This document shows, one piece after another, positions 55,699-63,622 of a DNA stretch of 64,000 nucleotides. The position numbers were made by a program, and so were the translations under genes. Every line of letters begins with the position of its first letter. The stretch's first letter is position 1. Source of the DNA: JBDIAG01 sp047974565 (GTDB lineage: Bacteria > Actinomycetota > Actinomycetes > Actinomycetales > CAWJMD01); contig JBKECN010000057.1 in assembly GCA_047974565.1 (NCBI GenBank), forward strand, positions 62,001-126,000, read 5' to 3'. The notes beneath the pieces were generated by a model. That model saw nothing but the letters and a program-made list of their open reading frames with translations. It ran no database searches and was not told where the DNA came from.

Positions 55699-56028
55699 GG
55701 GGTTCTCCTTTGGACCGCGATGTGTGGGTTGTCGACACCGGTGGGGTCACCGACGCCGTGTTGTGGGCGGTGATCCGAACGTTAGGGAGGGCACGACGCC
55801 AGGTCCCAGTGCCGAAGTCACAGCGCCGGTTGTGGTCAGCCCACAATCTGTGGACGACTCCACCGGGCTGCACCGGCGATCTGGGACGGCTCGGGGATGA
55901 ATGACCGAGGTGGCCGGCCAGGCCTTTCGGGTCGTCCCGTTCGCCGAGCCGGCCGGCGGTGACCGGGCGGCTGCGCGCAGTGACCGCGGGCCCCCGATCG
56001 TGGGTTACCGTGCCTGCGGGGAGGTGCG
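55699..56028. promoter_or_regulatory. Divergent control region of the fatty-acid operon and PucR gene
   Basis: Both operons must be promoted here. TTGTGG (55830-55835) and CCACAA (55841-55846) form an inverted repeat with a five-base spacer, and a further TTGTGGGC half-site lies at 55761. These are candidate regulator sites; binding by the PucR-type protein is only inferred from position. Confidence 0.45.
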
Positions 56029-57285
56029 ATGGGCAACGAAGCCGCGGAGCCGGAGCAGATCCGGTTCCTCGTCGCCGACGTCGTGGAGTCCGTCGTCGCG
56101 CGTGCTGCGGTGTCCGCGGTGGAGACGATCTTCGCCCAGGTCAGCGCCTATCGGGACAATCCCGATCGGGGGCTGCGCCAGGACCTGGACGCCCACTGCC
56201 GGAACATCTTCAGCGTGCTGGCCTTGTCTCTGCGGGAACAGCGCCCGGCCGAGCCGCAGGACTTCCCGTTCACCGCCCAGATCGCCGTCCGCCGGCTCGA
56301 GCAGGGCATCGGCCTGACCGACTTCATGCGGGCCTACCGGTTGGCTCAGGCCAGCCTGTGGGAGGAGCTGCGGGCCCGCCTGGGTGCCGATGCACAGTTG
56401 CGCGAGGTGGCTCTGGACATGGTCGGCATCGTGATGCAGGTGATCGAGGCCGGCAGCCAGGCCGCGGCCAGCGCCTACCTGGAAGCCGAACAGCACCGGG
56501 TGGCCGACCACGACCGGGTCCGACGTGACCTGATCGAGGATCTGCTCGCCGGGCGTCAGCCGGTGATCGCCTCTCGTCTGGCGCTGGTACGCGGCCTGGG
56601 GCTGGCCGGGCAGGTGCGGTTCCAACTGGTCAGTGCCGCCCCTGAGCAGCGCCGGGACTCCGGCGACGCCCTGCGAACTGCGGCGGCAGGCATCCGACGC
56701 GAGTTGGGCCGGCCCGCACGCGGGCTCATCGCGTTGCGCCAGGGCGAGGTGGTCGCGGTGATCCCCAGCCGGGTGGAGGATGACCTGGCCGCCGCGATGC
56801 GACGGGCCACGACGGCGCTGGCGCCCGCGGGAGTCGAGTTGCGGATCGGGATCAGCACCGCGCACACCGGCTTGCGGGCCGGCCCGGTCGCCTACTCAGA
56901 GGCGGGGATCGCACGGCGGGCGAGCACCGCCGCCACCCCGGTGGTGAGCCTGGACGCGCTGACGCCCGGCGGTTACCTCGCCCTACGCGAGGACCCCACC
57001 GCCCGCCGGCTGATCCGGCCGCCGGTGCGTCGCTTCGTCGAGCAGGACGTGCGCGGCGGCAGCGAACTGATCGGAACCGTCCTGGAGTACATCCGAGCCG
57101 ATCTCAACGCGACCCAGGCCGCAGCCCGGCTCGGAGTGCACGTCAACACCGTGTACCACCGTCTGGACCGGATCAGCGAACGCACCGGGTGCGATCTGCG
57201 CCGATTCGGCGATGTCGAGGAGTTGCTCACCGCGATCCGGCTGTTGGTGCCCGGTGTCGCTCAGGCCGGACTCGAACGTCCCTGA
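56029..57285 (+). CDS. PucR/CdaR-type transcriptional regulator
   Basis: A 418-residue regulator with an N-terminal helical RsbR-like/sensor domain (residues about 1-150), a GGDEF-related middle part and a C-terminal PucR helix-turn-helix (PF13556): IGTVLEYIRADLNATQAAARLGVHVNTVYHRLDRISERTG. Members commonly control catabolic operons next to them. Divergence from an acyl-CoA synthetase/dehydrogenase pair fits that; the inducer is unknown. The ATG sits behind GGGAGG. Confidence 0.9.
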   Translation: MGNEAAEPEQIRFLVADVVESVVARAAVSAVETIFAQVSAYRDNPDRGLRQDLDAHCRNIFSVLALSLREQRPAEPQDFPFTAQIAVRRLEQGIGLTDFMRAYRLAQASLWEELRARLGADAQLREVALDMVGIVMQVIEAGSQAAASAYLEAEQHRVADHDRVRRDLIEDLLAGRQPVIASRLALVRGLGLAGQVRFQLVSAAPEQRRDSGDALRTAAAGIRRELGRPARGLIALRQGEVVAVIPSRVEDDLAAAMRRATTALAPAGVELRIGISTAHTGLRAGPVAYSEAGIARRASTAATPVVSLDALTPGGYLALREDPTARRLIRPPVRRFVEQDVRGGSELIGTVLEYIRADLNATQAAARLGVHVNTVYHRLDRISERTGCDLRRFGDVEELLTAIRLLVPGVAQAGLERP

Positions 57286-57593
57286 TTCCACCGGCGCGCT
57301 CGTCGGCGCCTGCCACCCGCGCGGCGTGGACCACGATGTCGCCCGGGCGTCCGGAGCGGAGGTCCGTCCCGGCACGGCCGATGACGCGCGGGCGGCCCGC
57401 TCGGGCGCTCGTCGGGCAGGTCGCAGGTCCGGCGTGTACCGTCGGGGCGAGTTGAGGAGTCCGGGCCCCGAACTGGTGAGGTAGTCGTGCCGGCAATGCC
57501 ACAGGCGATCCCCGCCCGAACCTTCGGCCGGCCCCGGCGTGCTTGCGTGTGCCGGTCCGGCATTCCCGGGGCCACGCCACCCAGGTCCGGGCG
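57286..57593. other. Intergenic before the ABC exporter genes
   Basis: Nothing definite is visible in the 308 bp. It is likely to carry the promoter of the ABC exporter genes. No Shine-Dalgarno stands out before the chosen ATG. Confidence 0.4.
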
Positions 57594-58541
57594 ATGACGG
57601 CGCCCGCGGTCCTGGTCGACTCCCTGCGGATGGCCTTCGGTCAGCGCACGGTGATCGACGACCTGTCCTTCGAGGTCCGACGGGGTGAGACCTTCGGACT
57701 GCTGGGCTCCAATGGTTGCGGCAAGACCACCACGATCCGTGCGCTGCTGGGCATCTACCAGCCCAGTGCGGGGCGGGCGCTGATCGATGGGCGACGGTTC
57801 GGCCCGCGGGACGGGCACTCGCTGGGCTATCTGCCCGAGGAGCGGGGGCTGTACCGCAAGGAGAAGGTTCTGTCGGTGATGACCTACTTCGGCCGGCTCA
57901 AGGGGATGTCCACCCCGCAGGCACGGGCCGCGGCCATGACCTTCCTGGACCGCGTCGGGTTGGCCGGCCTGGCCGCCAGCAGACTCGACAAACTCTCCGG
58001 CGGCCAGCAGCAGAAGGTGCAACTCGGCGTCACCCTGATGAACAATCCACCCCTGCTCATCCTGGACGAGCCGACCAAGGGCTTCGACCCGGTGAATCGT
58101 CGACTGCTCATGGACCTGGTGGACGAACGTCGGCGGGCGGGGGCAACGGTGCTGGTGGTTACCCATCAGATGGACGAGGTCGAGCGACTCTGCGATCGGG
58201 TGCTGCTGCTCAAGGACGGTCACGCCCGCGCCTACGGCACCATCGCCGAGGTCACCGAGGAGTTCAGCGGCGCCCGGCTCAAGGTGCGATTCACCGGGAC
58301 GCTGCCCGACTCCGCGCGTTTCGACGTGCGGGTAGCCGAGACCAACTACGCCGAGCTGCAGCCCCGTCCGGGAGTGGACCCCTCAGCGGTGATCAGCGAA
58401 CTGGCCGCATCCCCCCTGGAACTGCACTCGATCGAGACCGCGCGAGCGAGCATGGAAGAGGTCTTCCTGCGGGTCTACGGCGACCAGGAGGAGGACCACC
58501 ACGGGGCCGGCAGGAAACAAATCGCCGAGGCCGTGCGATGA
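57594..58541 (+). CDS. ABC transporter ATP-binding protein, NatA-like
   Basis: A 315-residue ATPase: Walker A GLLGSNGCGKTTTIRALLG, Q-loop LPEERGLYRKEKVLSVM (the EERGLY form typical of NatA/DrrA-type exporters), signature LSGGQQQKVQLG, Walker B LLILDEPTKGFDP and H-loop VVTHQM. A C-terminal 80-residue domain (RLKVRFTG...PSAVISELAASPLELHSIE) is also usual for this subgroup. It pairs with the permease encoded 55 nt downstream for sodium, drug or lipid export. Confidence 0.92.
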   Translation: MTAPAVLVDSLRMAFGQRTVIDDLSFEVRRGETFGLLGSNGCGKTTTIRALLGIYQPSAGRALIDGRRFGPRDGHSLGYLPEERGLYRKEKVLSVMTYFGRLKGMSTPQARAAAMTFLDRVGLAGLAASRLDKLSGGQQQKVQLGVTLMNNPPLLILDEPTKGFDPVNRRLLMDLVDERRRAGATVLVVTHQMDEVERLCDRVLLLKDGHARAYGTIAEVTEEFSGARLKVRFTGTLPDSARFDVRVAETNYAELQPRPGVDPSAVISELAASPLELHSIETARASMEEVFLRVYGDQEEDHHGAGRKQIAEAVR

Positions 58542-58596
58542 GCCGGGTCGACCTGGCGCACCGCCGACCGTCAATCACCGCGCCGGGAGCGGCCCG

Positions 58597-59841
58597 ATGA
58601 GCGGGCACAACCTGCGCACGGTGATCTCCTTCGAGGTGATCCGGACCTTGCGCAAACCGGTGTTCTGGTTCGTCACCCTGGCGGTGCCGGTGCTGATCGC
58701 CGCGCTCGCCGGCCTGAGCGTGTTCAGTTCGTTCTCGGCGGAGGGCCAGGCCGCCGAGCAGTCCAAGAAGATCACCGACTGGCTGTATACCGACGACTCG
58801 GGCCTGATCTCCCCCGACCTGGCCGCCGAGCGGGGAGGCACCGCAACCGGTGACCCCCAGCAGGGAATCGAAGCGGTGCAGACCGGGCAGGCCCAGATGT
58901 ACGCCCACTTTCCCGCCGACCCGGCCAAGGACACCATCGAGGTGTGGGGTCAAGACCAGGGAGTGCTCAACAACGGCGCCTACTCGGAGTTCGCCACCTC
59001 GGTGCTGCACGATTCGGTCACCCAACTGGTCGACTCCAGGGTGGGCGGCGACGAACTGACCACCCTGCTCGAACAGGATCCGCAGATCTCCCTGACCGCG
59101 TTCGCCGACGGGGTGGAGTCGGCCGGGTTTCAGGGATTCGTCCCGCCGCTGATGTTCCTCGTGCTGTTCTTCATGGCGGTGACGATGGTGGGCAACCAGA
59201 TGCTCAACATCACGGTGGAGGAGAAGGAGAACCGAGTCACCGAGATGATCCTGACCACGGTGGGTTCGACCACCCTGATCGTCGGCAAGGTCATCGCCGT
59301 GTACATCATCGGGCTGATCCAGGCCGGGGTGTTCCTGCTGCCGGGCGCGGTGGTCGCGGGGGTGGCGATCGCCACCCTGCCCCCCGACCAGGCCCCGGTG
59401 CTGGACCCGGTCCGCCTCGGCATCGGATTCGCCTTGTTCATTGCGGGTTTCGCGATGTTCACTGGCATGCTCATCTGCCTCGGGTCGATCCTGCCGAATG
59501 CGAAGGAGGCGGGCGGTGCCTTCGCCGCAGTGGTCATCCTGCTGTTCCTGCCGCTGTACACCCTGACGTTGGTGCTCGCCGATCCCGAGGGCATCGCGAG
59601 CCGTGTCCTGACGTATTTCCCGCTGACGGCGCCGATGACCGCGATGCTGCGCAACGCCGCCGGCTCACTGCCGGTGGGGCAGGCGCTGGCCGTACTGGCG
59701 ATCCTGACGGTGTGCGCGGTGGGCTTCCTCTGGCTCGGGTCGCGATTGTTCGCCACCGGCTCGCTCTCCTACGACCAGCGTTTGAAGCTCGACACTCTCC
59801 GCAATGCGGTAACGCGGCATCCGGCCGGCGATCAGAGTTGA
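58597..59841 (+). CDS. ABC transporter permease, NatB-like
   Basis: A 414-residue ABC-2 permease: one helix near residues 20-45, a long extracytoplasmic domain (about 50-185), then five helices including VPPLMFLVLFFMAVTMVGNQML and the conserved EEKENRVTEMILTTV coupling segment after it. The arrangement matches NatB and related Na+ or peptide exporters. It functions with the ATPase 55 nt upstream; the substrate is unknown. Confidence 0.9.
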   Translation: MSGHNLRTVISFEVIRTLRKPVFWFVTLAVPVLIAALAGLSVFSSFSAEGQAAEQSKKITDWLYTDDSGLISPDLAAERGGTATGDPQQGIEAVQTGQAQMYAHFPADPAKDTIEVWGQDQGVLNNGAYSEFATSVLHDSVTQLVDSRVGGDELTTLLEQDPQISLTAFADGVESAGFQGFVPPLMFLVLFFMAVTMVGNQMLNITVEEKENRVTEMILTTVGSTTLIVGKVIAVYIIGLIQAGVFLLPGAVVAGVAIATLPPDQAPVLDPVRLGIGFALFIAGFAMFTGMLICLGSILPNAKEAGGAFAAVVILLFLPLYTLTLVLADPEGIASRVLTYFPLTAPMTAMLRNAAGSLPVGQALAVLAILTVCAVGFLWLGSRLFATGSLSYDQRLKLDTLRNAVTRHPAGDQS

Positions 59842-59884
59842 GGGCGGCCACACCGGGCACCGTCCGCGGGGACACCCGGACATA

Positions 59885-60567
59885 ACGCCGCGGGAAGTGC
59901 GGGACGCGTTTGCGTACACCGGACCACCGCCAACCGTCAGCGCGGCGACCGGGACCAGCCCAGTGAACACTTCTGCGTCTGTGGGACGCGTTTCCGTACA
60001 CCGGACACCGTTGGCAATCACTTGCGCAACTCAGGCGGCTCTTCGCAACTTTGGTGACGTCCGGCGCGGCCCTGGCGCTGTCACCTCGCGGCCACGGGAG
60101 CCCGGTCGTGACCAGGGTGACGTTTGGCCACCAGCCACACCGCCACTGCCCGCGACCAAGTCCGCAACTCGTGGCCGAGACGCGGCCCGGGACCATCCGA
60201 GTGAACCCTCTTGCGTCTGCGGGACGCGTTTGCGTACACCGGACCACCGCCAACCATCAGCCCGGCGACCGGGACCAACTCAGTGAACACTTCTGCGTCT
60301 GTGGGACCCGTTTCCGTACACCGGACCCCGTCGGCAATCACTTGCGCAACTCAGGCGGCTCTTCGCAACTTTGGTGACGTCCGGCGCGGCCGTGGCGATG
60401 ACACCTCGCGGCCACGGGAGCACGATCGTGACCAGGGTGACGGCTGGCCACCAGCGACACCGCCACCCCGCGACCAAGTCGGCACTTCGTGGCCGAGACG
60501 CCGCCCGGGACCAACCCAGTGAACACTTTTGCGTCTGTGGGACGCGTTTGCGTACACCGGACCATCC
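59885..60567. repeat. 319-bp tandem repeat, two copies plus partial third
   Basis: GGGACGCGTTTGCGTACACCGGACC begins units near 59901, 60221 and 60539 (periods 320 and 318); the third is broken off at 60567. Each full unit includes the GTGAACACTTCTGCGTCTGTG submotif, a GACCAGGGTGACG element related to arrays A-C, and a block AACTCAGGCGGCTCTTCGCAAC. The unit has no coding pattern that I can assign. Another inverted pair of the GTGAACACTT submotif is at the left edge of the window. The remaining sequence of 59842-60807 holds no gene. Confidence 0.85.
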
Positions 60568-60807
60568 AGTTCCCCCGCGAGTGCGTGCAGGTTGCCACAA
60601 GATTCGGGGATCGTGCGCGATGGGTGAGCCAGGTTCGACTCGAGGTGGTCGCCGTCTGTCCATGCAGCGGGGACCTGAGCATGGCCATTGACACCGTCGA
60701 ACAGGCTGGGCTCCCGTCAGGCGGAAGACCTCTGGTCCGGGTTGTCGCGTCCGCGTAGCGTCCACCGCGAGCGGGCCAACGACGGCACGCCAGAGGAGGA
60801 GACGAAC

Positions 60808-62001
60808 GTGGAGACGACAACAAAGACTCAGGTGGGGATTGTCGGGGCCGGCCCTGCCGGGCTCATGCTGGCGCACCTCCTCTCGCGGGCCGGGATCGAC
60901 TCGGTCGCCATCGACACCCGATCCCGCCGGGAGATCGAGACCACGCACCGGGCCGGGATCCTGGAGGCGGGCGTGGTCAAGACGCTGGTCGAGACCGGCG
61001 TCAGCGACCGCGTGCTCACCGATGGCTACGAACACGAGGGAATCGACCTGCGCTTCGCCGGTGAATCCCACCCGATCAACTTCAAGAAGCTGATCGACGC
61101 CACCTGCTGGCTGTACCCGCAGACGGACGTCTTCATCGACCTAGCCAACGCCCGCGACCGGGATGGCGGCGACGTGCGCTTCGGTGTCCGGGACACCGTG
61201 GTCTCCGACGTCGAGGGGTCGCCGACGATCTCGTTCACCGACGCCGAGGGCAACGATCACATCATCGAATGCGCGGTTGTCGCGGGTTGCGACGGCTCCC
61301 GATCCGTATGCCGCTACCTCATCCCCGAGGAACGCCGCGTGCACCACTTCAAGGAGTACCCCTTCGCCTGGTTCGGCGTGCTCACCGAATCGCCTTTCAA
61401 CGCAGACGAATTGATCTACGCCCACTCCGAGCGGGGGTTCGCGCTCATCTCCCAGCGCACGCCCGAGATTCAGCGGCTGTACTTCCAGTGCGGCGTGGAC
61501 GAGGACGTCGAGGTCTGGTCCGAACGCCAGATCTGGGACGAGTTGCAAGCCCGGGTTGCGGGCAACGACGGCTTCCAACTCATTGAGGGGCCGGTCTTCG
61601 AACGCACCCTGTTGCGCTTCCGGTCTTTCGTGGCCGAGCCGATGCGCTGGGCCAACCTCGTGCTGGCCGGGGATGCGGCACACACCGTCCCGCCCACCGG
61701 CGCCAAGGGGCTTAATCTCGCGATCAATGACGTGCGCGTCCTCGCCGAGCCCCTCATCGAGCATCTCAGCGGGGCCAGCGAGACGGCGCTGGACGACTAC
61801 TCTCCTACCGTCCTGGAGCGGATCTGGAAGTCCGAGAACTTCTCCTACTGGATGACCCAGATGCTGCACACTCCCGACACGAACAACACCTTCGACCTCA
61901 AGCGTCAACTGGGCGAACTCACCGCGATCACAAGTTCGGAAGCGGGGCAGACGTACCTGGCGGAGAGTTACACCGGTTGGCCGAACCAGACACTAAGGTA
62001 G
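60808..62001 (+). CDS. pobA: 4-hydroxybenzoate 3-monooxygenase
   Basis: A 397-residue group A flavoprotein monooxygenase that hydroxylates 4-hydroxybenzoate to protocatechuate with NAD(P)H and O2. FAD motif VGIVGAGPAGLMLAHLL lies at about residues 9-25, RAGILEAGVVKTLVETG follows, the DG fingerprint is CDGSRSVCR and the GD motif is LAGDAAHTVPPTGAKGLNLAIND. The C-terminus YTGWPNQTLR fits a complete PobA. GTG follows GGAGGAG. No ring-cleavage genes are near, so protocatechuate catabolism must be encoded elsewhere. Confidence 0.93.
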   Translation: METTTKTQVGIVGAGPAGLMLAHLLSRAGIDSVAIDTRSRREIETTHRAGILEAGVVKTLVETGVSDRVLTDGYEHEGIDLRFAGESHPINFKKLIDATCWLYPQTDVFIDLANARDRDGGDVRFGVRDTVVSDVEGSPTISFTDAEGNDHIIECAVVAGCDGSRSVCRYLIPEERRVHHFKEYPFAWFGVLTESPFNADELIYAHSERGFALISQRTPEIQRLYFQCGVDEDVEVWSERQIWDELQARVAGNDGFQLIEGPVFERTLLRFRSFVAEPMRWANLVLAGDAAHTVPPTGAKGLNLAINDVRVLAEPLIEHLSGASETALDDYSPTVLERIWKSENFSYWMTQMLHTPDTNNTFDLKRQLGELTAITSSEAGQTYLAESYTGWPNQTLR

Positions 62002-62254
62002 CCCGAGCGCGATCGCTCAGGCGGGTGACATCGTGGCCATCGATCAGGAGCATCCCGTCGTCGGCGGAATCAAGCGTGCCCACGATCTGCAGGAAAGTCG
62101 ATTTTCCAGAGCCAGAAGGGCCCATGATTGCCACGAGCTCCCCAGCCTGGACGACAAGATCCAGGCCCGCGACGGCACATATTCGCTGCGAGCCGTCAAC
62201 GAACTCCTTACGAACTCCGACCGCCTCGATTCGAGGATTGCTTAACTTCCTCAT
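61995..62254 (-). pseudogene. Truncated ABC transporter ATPase (MacB/LolD-like) fragment
   Basis: The first 86 or so residues of a LolD/MacB-type ATPase are intact: VRKEFVDGSQRICAVAGLDLVVQAGE, Walker A IMGPSGSGKSTFLQIVGTLDSADDG, and DGHDVTRLSDRARATL. The homology then stops where the sequence becomes the antisense of the pobA 3' end; signature and Walker B motifs are missing, and the frame runs on through pobA's antisense. It therefore is a broken gene cut at or near the pobA stop codon. Confidence 0.8.
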
Positions 62255-62675
62255 GAGGCTAGGTCAGGACAGTCCGGCTTCATGCAATCAAAGTCAATGC
62301 ACATCTCCCAGTTGCCCTCGAGAAAGAGCGAGCATCTGCTGATTCGCCGTCCGCTGCGGCCGCCCGGACGGGCCCGCGAGTGTTGTCGCCCCGTCTCGCA
62401 GCGTCAGGTAGCATTCTCAACCTGCATCCCTTATGGCCTATTTGGACATCCTTTTGAGGATCTCAGACTGACGGCAGCTGCGCGACTAACCTTTGGCCAC
62501 TGACCGGCCGCGGCCACTTCCCAGCTCGCTTCTCGGCGGGCACCGGAGACCTCCTCCTGGCTGGCTGCGCATAGAGCGCCGACACGTCACGCTCCCTGAT
62601 ACTTGGGAGCTCCCGGAGGCAGCCAGGCAAATCAGAGTTGCGTGTGACGCCGACGGGCGACCGACCTGACGCCAG
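62255..62675. other. Intergenic accessory sequence
   Basis: No gene, tRNA or clear repeat is seen. The sequence is less GC-rich than most of the window, and may be decayed flanks of the truncated ATPase. Confidence 0.4.
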
Positions 62676-63103
62676 CTCTGGTCGGCGGCTGGGCGGCTGC
62701 TGGCAGCGCCGTCCTCGGCGGGATCGTCATCGAGTTTGTCCTTGGCGTTGGACAGGTAGTTGCGCACGGTCCCGTGGGACATATGATCGACGTCCTCACG
62801 CAGCTCCAGCAAGCACTGACTCCGCCGCCGACGACAGGCGACTAACGCCATCAGGCATGCACTGGAAGCCGGTTTCGGTGCCGGGGGCTCCGAGTTGCTC
62901 ACGAATCGCGTTGTACGCGGTGCCGCGTCGGCCCGAGATCACCACTTCTGCACGATCAAGAAACTCACCGACACGATCACCGTGCCGATCACTCCGATCG
63001 TCCGCATGACGGGCGTCAGCGTCACGCGTATCTGCAGGGACATCGACAGGATCGCCTGCACCGCCAAGACGCGCAGGACCCACCTCGACATCCCCGGGGC
63101 TAG
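62676..63103. pseudogene. Collapsed copy of the membrane protein / response regulator / kinase locus
   Basis: Three remnants lie in the same order and orientation as the intact genes at 46.7-49.2 kb. 62676-62730 encodes GGW AAAGSAVLGGIV, matching the membrane protein C-terminus. 62728-62782 antisense encodes SHGTVRNYLSNAKDKLDD, matching the regulator helix-turn-helix. 62868-62895 resembles the regulator's GTEPGF segment, and about 62900-63103 antisense encodes MSRWVLRVLAVQAILSMSLQ and IGVIGTVIVSVSFLIVQKW from the kinase N-terminus. Large internal deletions separate them, and no frame is complete. Confidence 0.85.
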
Positions 63104-63159
63104 CTTGGTGGACCTTGCGGATGGAACTGGAGATGAAGTTTGGACTGACACGTCGTGTA

Positions 63160-63175
63160 CGCTGTGTACACAGCG
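63160..63175. promoter_or_regulatory. Perfect 16-bp palindrome upstream of the antitoxin gene
   Basis: CGCTGTGTACACAGCG is a perfect palindrome 26 bp before the antitoxin start. TTGGAC at 63140-63145 and TGTGTA at 63163-63168 are 17 bp apart and could be the -35 and -10, which would put the palindrome across the -10 element. Autorepression by the antitoxin, usual in such operons, is the inference. Confidence 0.65.
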
Positions 63176-63201
63176 CCACGATTGCATCGGAGATGCACAC
63201 C

Positions 63202-63615
63202 ATGACCACCGCAAGCGTCAACTTTGGCAGCGTCCGCGAGGCGCGCGAGCACTTCAAGGACCTGCTTGACGCCGCCGACGAAGGCCGCCCCGCCACTGTC
63301 ACTCGTGATACGCGTCGTGTAGCTGCCGTCGACGCCGACCGCTTGGTGCACTTCCTGACCCGACTGCATCCCTCAGGGGCACGCGCCCAAGCAGACGGCG
63401 CTGGCTGGTCCATACACTTGCCGGGAACTCCGGTCGCGGCCGACGGGGCCACGGTCGAGGAGGCTGTCGAGGAGATGATCGACGCACTGCGTGACTACGC
63501 TGAGGCCTGGACCGAACGCCTGCGGCTGGCACCGAACCACACCGACAACTGGGGCCTGGTGCAGATCATCACGCTGGCCTCGGATGACCAGTTGCGCAAC
63601 TGGCTCCTCTCCTAA
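63202..63615 (+). CDS. Antitoxin with Phd/YefM-like N-terminus and HicB-like C-terminus
   Basis: A 137-residue protein. Residues about 5-48 (ASVNFGSVREAREHFKDLLDAADEGRPATVT) match the DNA-binding Phd/YefM fold. Residues about 65-105 (WSIHLPGTPVAADGATVEEAVEEMIDALRDYAEAW) fit the HicB pattern of a partial RNase H fold, normally the toxin-neutralising part. The combination suggests a fused antitoxin. The start at MTTAS has GGAG nine nt upstream. Its stop is 7 nt before the toxin gene and a palindrome precedes it. Confidence 0.75.
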   Translation: MTTASVNFGSVREAREHFKDLLDAADEGRPATVTRDTRRVAAVDADRLVHFLTRLHPSGARAQADGAGWSIHLPGTPVAADGATVEEAVEEMIDALRDYAEAWTERLRLAPNHTDNWGLVQIITLASDDQLRNWLLS

Positions 63616-63622
63616 CCTCCTC

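Noticed and set aside
61141..61908. Gene on the minus strand inside pobA
   Set aside because: The frame mirrors pobA codon bias; pobA has full family motifs.
63100..63369. Minus-strand gene over the antitoxin start
   Set aside because: It lies antisense to the antitoxin and its operator and has no recognisable domain.
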